This document shows positions 62,101-64,000 of a stretch of DNA of 64,000 nucleotides, one piece after another. The notes under the pieces are model-generated. The model was not told the DNA's origin and made no database searches. It saw only the letters and a list, made by a program, of their open reading frames with translations. The stretch covers positions 124,001 through 188,000 of the forward strand of contig SUVS01000001.1 of assembly GCA_015061885.1 (NCBI GenBank), given 5' to 3'. The stretch is from Lentisphaerota bacterium. GTDB taxonomy: Bacteria; Verrucomicrobiota; Lentisphaeria; Victivallales; Victivallaceae. The position numbers were made by a program, and so were the translations under genes. Positions within the stretch are counted from its first letter, which is position 1, and the number at the start of each line of letters is the position of its first letter.

Positions 62101-62969
62101 TTTATGTGCGGCATACACAAATTGTAATACCAGCGTGAAACACTCTCCCAGTCAGGTGCTGTACTTGCCAATATCCGCATAGAGTGCAGATACCACGGCG
62201 GCATATCCGGTTCGGGCAATATCTGCGGAACATTTTTTGCTTCAAAGGTATATATTATTCTGCCGTCAACTCTTTTTTCGCTTCTGGATAGAGTGCCTTT
62301 GACTTCATCCTTTACCACCAGTTTGACAAGCGGAGTATTTTCAGGTGCCGAAATAGTGTAGGAGTAACTCAATATCGGCTCGGTCGTTTGCAGCAATGCA
62401 ATAGTACACCATACATTCTGCATCCGCGGGCGGATGGTTTCTTCAATATTTTTGCAGTAAAGTATATCGCCAACCTCCAGCCCCGGGATTCCGACAGTCA
62501 GCACCTTGTTTGCCGGATCATAAATATTGCTTTGCATTTGCGAGCTTTCCACCGAAACTTTTTCCTGCAAAACCGGTTTGACCACGGTACCGTCCGGCTT
62601 GATGATCTCAATAACGACTTGCGGCTTTTTTTCGTAAAAACTGTTGAAATGCCAAGAAAGAGTCCGGTGATCGTCCCGGCCTTTTTCTGTACGGATCAAA
62701 GTCCGGAACTTATCACTTCTGCGGTAAGTACCGTCGGCATTATAAACAACTTTTTCAATATCATCAAGCAGTATGGTATTGGCATTGGCGTACTTTGATA
62801 AATCAAGTTTCCGCCATTGTTTTGCCGGATCGGATAATGTTGGAGCGGCTTTTTTTGCCGCAGATATCATCGGTGCGGTCTTTCCGGTATCAGGGTTGCT
62901 TATAACCGAACACCCGGTCAACAACGCCCAAGCAAGCAGACAGCATATCACTGAACAGATTTTTTTCAT
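59151..62969 (-). CDS. Lipoprotein with two DUF3857-transglutaminase modules, the second inactive
   Basis: 1272 residues. A lipoprotein signal (MKKICSVICCLLAWALLTGC, lipobox LTGC) begins the protein. Module 1 (about residues 55-600): DUF3857 beta domain, then a transglutaminase-like core with KHGVCRDKAALLAAML (catalytic Cys), NYFNHAITGV (His) and LMDPTDEN (Asp). Module 2 (about 660-1270) repeats the layout, but its corresponding stretch is RDGYGNSIDRAVLLYSV and the His region reads GGDFYLNDCNEY, so the Cys and His are not kept. It is probably an outer-membrane or periplasmic-facing lipoprotein; substrate unknown. It is transcribed divergently from the small basic protein gene. Confidence 0.83.
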   Translation of the reverse strand: MKKICSVICCLLAWALLTGCSVISNPDTGKTAPMISAAKKAAPTLSDPAKQWRKLDLSKYANANTILLDDIEKVVYNADGTYRRSDKFRTLIRTEKGRDDHRTLSWHFNSFYEKKPQVVIEIIKPDGTVVKPVLQEKVSVESSQMQSNIYDPANKVLTVGIPGLEVGDILYCKNIEETIRPRMQNVWCTIALLQTTEPILSYSYTISAPENTPLVKLVVKDEVKGTLSRSEKRVDGRIIYTFEAKNVPQILPEPDMPPWYLHSMRILASTAPDWESVSRWYYNLCMPHIKAVSPELTAKAKTLAAGKNEKAAIRAMFDFVSKEIRYTGVTNENTAPGYEPHDVKDTFAQKHGVCRDKAALLAAMLLEAGFDAFPVLFMAGDPKDPEVPNNYFNHAITGVKTASGELILMDPTDENSVDMLPGYAMDKSFLCATKKGDTLRRTAVVPAEKNLVKIKSQGVIDKDFTLHLSSKLTFAGVNDNIYRSAFARWSKNYQEQFAASAIKRALPGAELKNFKVLPENIRDLSQPFQMFIECTVKDIANVKWSSGLISMPFIGREFGLFNFMVGDKLLKSRKYPMRFDSTAGVVEDCVITLQGDLKVVALPAYKKLSDPVLESDFKVQFNAGQLVGSRNTKLKTVEVSAAQYAGFIKAVQNISFADKRKVVAQRKIELGNIAKDGAKALVLDKLCRVTFSNRSDYTAEYTVKKQILNYAGVKEHSELSLSFVENILTAEFISARVFTADGKLKNNVDIKTAKIMDEAVSAGAPRYPAAKRLVLPLPGVEPGCMIEYVYRMSFKGMHNACNIVSLAEFMPVMSGTAVFSYPASLQKYFKLLLPAAGFDIERKSVGKNNIVAVKAENIPMYKEEPAVPPVKLFAPIAGISSFDTAKYAETVLESFKKAADKAPEATRLATDFVQKYPDLRQRVRAIRDFVAKKIRPAGLETDVLGCKYITPADVTLRDGYGNSIDRAVLLYSVLKNAGIENIAVVLASDMPDLEVFRNKYLELPQNSFKAALLRVSLAGGDFYLNDCNEYAELGSCSYENHLGLDLSNGELITINSSVGYAAGTRQYWQINCLAGNAAEITVNEYFYGTTLADVRKFFDRITPEKERQYWEQQLAGFLAGARLVSVKKELDKYPGMISYKVKHPDFWQNSGGYVSFRLPTVLSNLFRTAGKRTLPYLRSATDSRFLVCEVNLLKDWKDCKLIAPAVERSLPGGESSVSRKCEITADNTLIFSEKANITPFYLDSSGYVLLENLQKELSDPAKLTILFKTSGK

Positions 62970-63007
62970 AAAAACAATATTTCCTGTAAATTTATTTTCC
63001 AGCTTGC

Positions 63008-63090
63008 AATGTGTACTGCACTGTACATTTTATCGTAAGCATTGATTAAAATTTAACTCTAATTTGCGAAAATGAAAGTTTTTTCGCAAA
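63008..63090. promoter_or_regulatory. Two dyads in the divergent gap
   Basis: AATGTGTAC (63008-63016) with GTACATT (63023-63029), and a perfect 10-bp dyad TTTGCGAAAA (63063-63072) with TTTTCGCAAA (63081-63090). They lie between the divergent lipoprotein gene and small basic protein gene. Possible operators or short hairpins. Confidence 0.4.
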
Positions 63091-63204
63091 AATCTTCTTC
63101 ATTTTATTTGAAAAAAACGCTAAATGGATTACATTATGAAGATGTGAAACAGAAAATACATTTGTATTAAACAACAATAATTAAAAACATAAGGTTGGTT
63201 CATC

Positions 63205-63315
63205 ATGGGTCAGCAACACAACAAGATCATCAAACGCCGTCGCCGCAAGGCATACCTCGCCCGCTGCAAAGCCCGCGTGGCTGCTCTTATCAAGAGCGGT
63301 GCCAAACGCAAGTAA
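63205..63315 (+). CDS. 36-residue highly basic small protein
   Basis: A short open frame of 36 residues: MGQQHNKIIKRRRRKAYLAR, then a helix with Cys, ending SGAKRK. About 14 of the residues are Lys or Arg. AAGG lies 10 bases upstream and a strong terminator follows 45 bp after the stop, so it looks like a real monocistronic gene with its own transcript. The composition is like that of very small ribosome- or nucleic-acid-binding proteins. I recall similar short basic proteins in related bacteria, but this is not verified here. Confidence 0.72.
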   Translation: MGQQHNKIIKRRRRKAYLARCKARVAALIKSGAKRK

Positions 63316-63359
63316 TTGCCGCGTTTGATCTTCCGGTTTTCAATGAGCCGGACAGCTTC

Positions 63360-63394
63360 AGCCCGTCCATCACCGGTCGGGCTTTTGCTTTTTA
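63360..63394 (+). terminator. Terminator of the small basic protein gene
   Basis: AGCCCG (63360-63365) pairs with CGGGCT (63378-63383), followed by TTTGCTTTTT. A weaker CCGG/CCGG pair lies just before. Confidence 0.75.
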
Positions 63395-63407
63395 AGGAAA
63401 AGATAAA

Positions 63408-64000
63408 ATGCTGTTTCTTAAAAAACTTCTGAATGAACTGTGGGAATTCCCCTGCCCCTTGTGCGATTGCGACAATCCGCATAAACACGACTTCAACACC
63501 TTCTGCAGTGATTGCGTGCAAAAACTGCCGCTGTTGAGCGGTAAACGCTGTCCGGGGTGCGGCGGCGAAAATGACGGAGTTCTGGATTTGTGCCGCCAAT
63601 GTTTATCCATGCCGCCAAGACCGTGGAGTCAGGCGGTAAGTCTGCTGAAAATGGAAGGCAGCGGCGAAAAGGTGATCTATCAGCTGAAATTCTGCGGCAA
63701 CCCGGCAATAGCAAGAGCCATTGCCGAACTGGCATACCCGTTGCTGGACAATCCGGATTTCAGGAAGTGTGATATGCTCGTACCGGTACCGCTTTATTGG
63801 CAAAGATATATACTTCGGACTTACAATCAATCCGAAGTTCTGGCAAAGATGTTGAGCAAATACTTGAATATTCCGGTAAAAAAGCCGTTAAAACGCATCC
63901 GGAACACTACCCGTCAGGCAACTTTGAACCGGAATGAACGGCTGAAAAATCTGCAAAACGCCTTTACTGTACCTCATCCGGAAAAAGTTTCCGGCAAAAC
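63408..64000 (+). CDS. ComF-family phosphoribosyltransferase-like protein (3' end outside window)
   Basis: The frame is open from the ATG at 63408, with AAGGA nine bases upstream, to the window end (197 residues seen). An N-terminal zinc-ribbon-like set of cysteines (CPLCDCDNPHK, CSDCVQ, CPGCGG, CRQC) is followed by the ComF core: YQLKFCGNPAIARAIAELA, DMLVPVPLYWQRYILRTYNQSEVLAKMLSKYL, and KRIRNTTRQATLNRNERLKNLQNAF. ComF proteins take part in handling imported single-stranded DNA during transformation. The PRPP-binding motif expected further on lies beyond the window. It sits right after the small basic protein gene and its terminator. Confidence 0.9.
   Translation, partial: MLFLKKLLNELWEFPCPLCDCDNPHKHDFNTFCSDCVQKLPLLSGKRCPGCGGENDGVLDLCRQCLSMPPRPWSQAVSLLKMEGSGEKVIYQLKFCGNPAIARAIAELAYPLLDNPDFRKCDMLVPVPLYWQRYILRTYNQSEVLAKMLSKYLNIPVKKPLKRIRNTTRQATLNRNERLKNLQNAFTVPHPEKVSGK

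Noticed and set aside
1-64000. rRNA, tRNA, CRISPR or insertion-sequence features
   Set aside because: No tRNA-like T-arm or CCA patterns were seen in the gaps, no regularly spaced repeats, and no transposase motifs in any large frame.

Overview
The window looks like chromosomal DNA from a Lentisphaerota bacterium (Victivallales-like). This is inferred from family content, not from a marker gene: four pseudopilin-like proteins with nearly identical type IV prepilin leaders, several very large secreted glycan-active proteins of GH123/DUF6067-like type, and a compact mix of these with single-copy housekeeping genes. GC content is moderate. Starts are often preceded by AAGGA or GGAGG, and several are TTG. 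I found no rRNA, tRNA, CRISPR array, transposase or integrase.

Layout. 1-15.7 kb (+): a glycan-related cluster. It holds two tyrosine-phosphatase-like proteins flanking a LacI regulator, two pseudopilins, two large secreted putative glycoside hydrolases, three paralogues of a small secreted 'SGDY' family, a DUF4434 protein and a polysaccharide-deacetylase-like protein, ending in a strong terminator. 15.7-19.5 kb (-): M29 aminopeptidase, a fused NapH-NapG-like polyferredoxin, and a Tat-exported DUF362 protein. 19.5-21.8 kb (+): tatA, tatC and a membrane-anchored NUC1 nuclease. 21.7-24.5 kb (-): Fe-S protein, IclR regulator and U32-like protein. 24.7-30.1 kb (-): GH29 fucosidase, dnaG and nagB behind a 110-bp inverted-repeat element, then a DciA-like protein, a small secreted protein and panD. 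30.2-37.6 kb: small membrane protein, tyrA, a convergent FAD oxidoreductase, a radical-SAM/MnmC methyltransferase fusion, a pseudopilin and a copper P-type ATPase.

37.6-39.8 kb (-): an isolated virus-type cassette of scaffold-like protein, SU10/DUF5309-type major capsid protein and gp6-like connector, with no terminase, portal or tail genes, lying between housekeeping genes. 40.0-42.7 kb (-): leuD, leuC and an indole-glycerol-phosphate-synthase homologue that has lost key catalytic residues. 43.3-47.7 kb (+): another pseudopilin plus giant secreted protein pair. 47.8-52.2 kb: WaaG-like glycosyltransferase, NTF2-like secreted protein, AAA/PD-(D/E)XK protein and SIMPL protein. 52.2-63.0 kb (-): ileS with a glucuronokinase-like GHMP kinase, an alpha/beta hydrolase and an orphan adenine-specific DNA methyltransferase in one apparent operon, and upstream a 1272-residue tandem DUF3857/transglutaminase lipoprotein. 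63.2-64 kb (+): a 36-residue very basic protein and a ComF-like gene cut by the window end.

The most interesting items are the orphan capsid cassette, the radical-SAM/MnmC fusion that suggests an alternative tRNA wobble-uridine route, the inactivated TrpC homologue, and the repeated pairing of a pseudopilin gene with a downstream envelope-protein gene. All functional statements are read from sequence motifs by eye; no database search was run.
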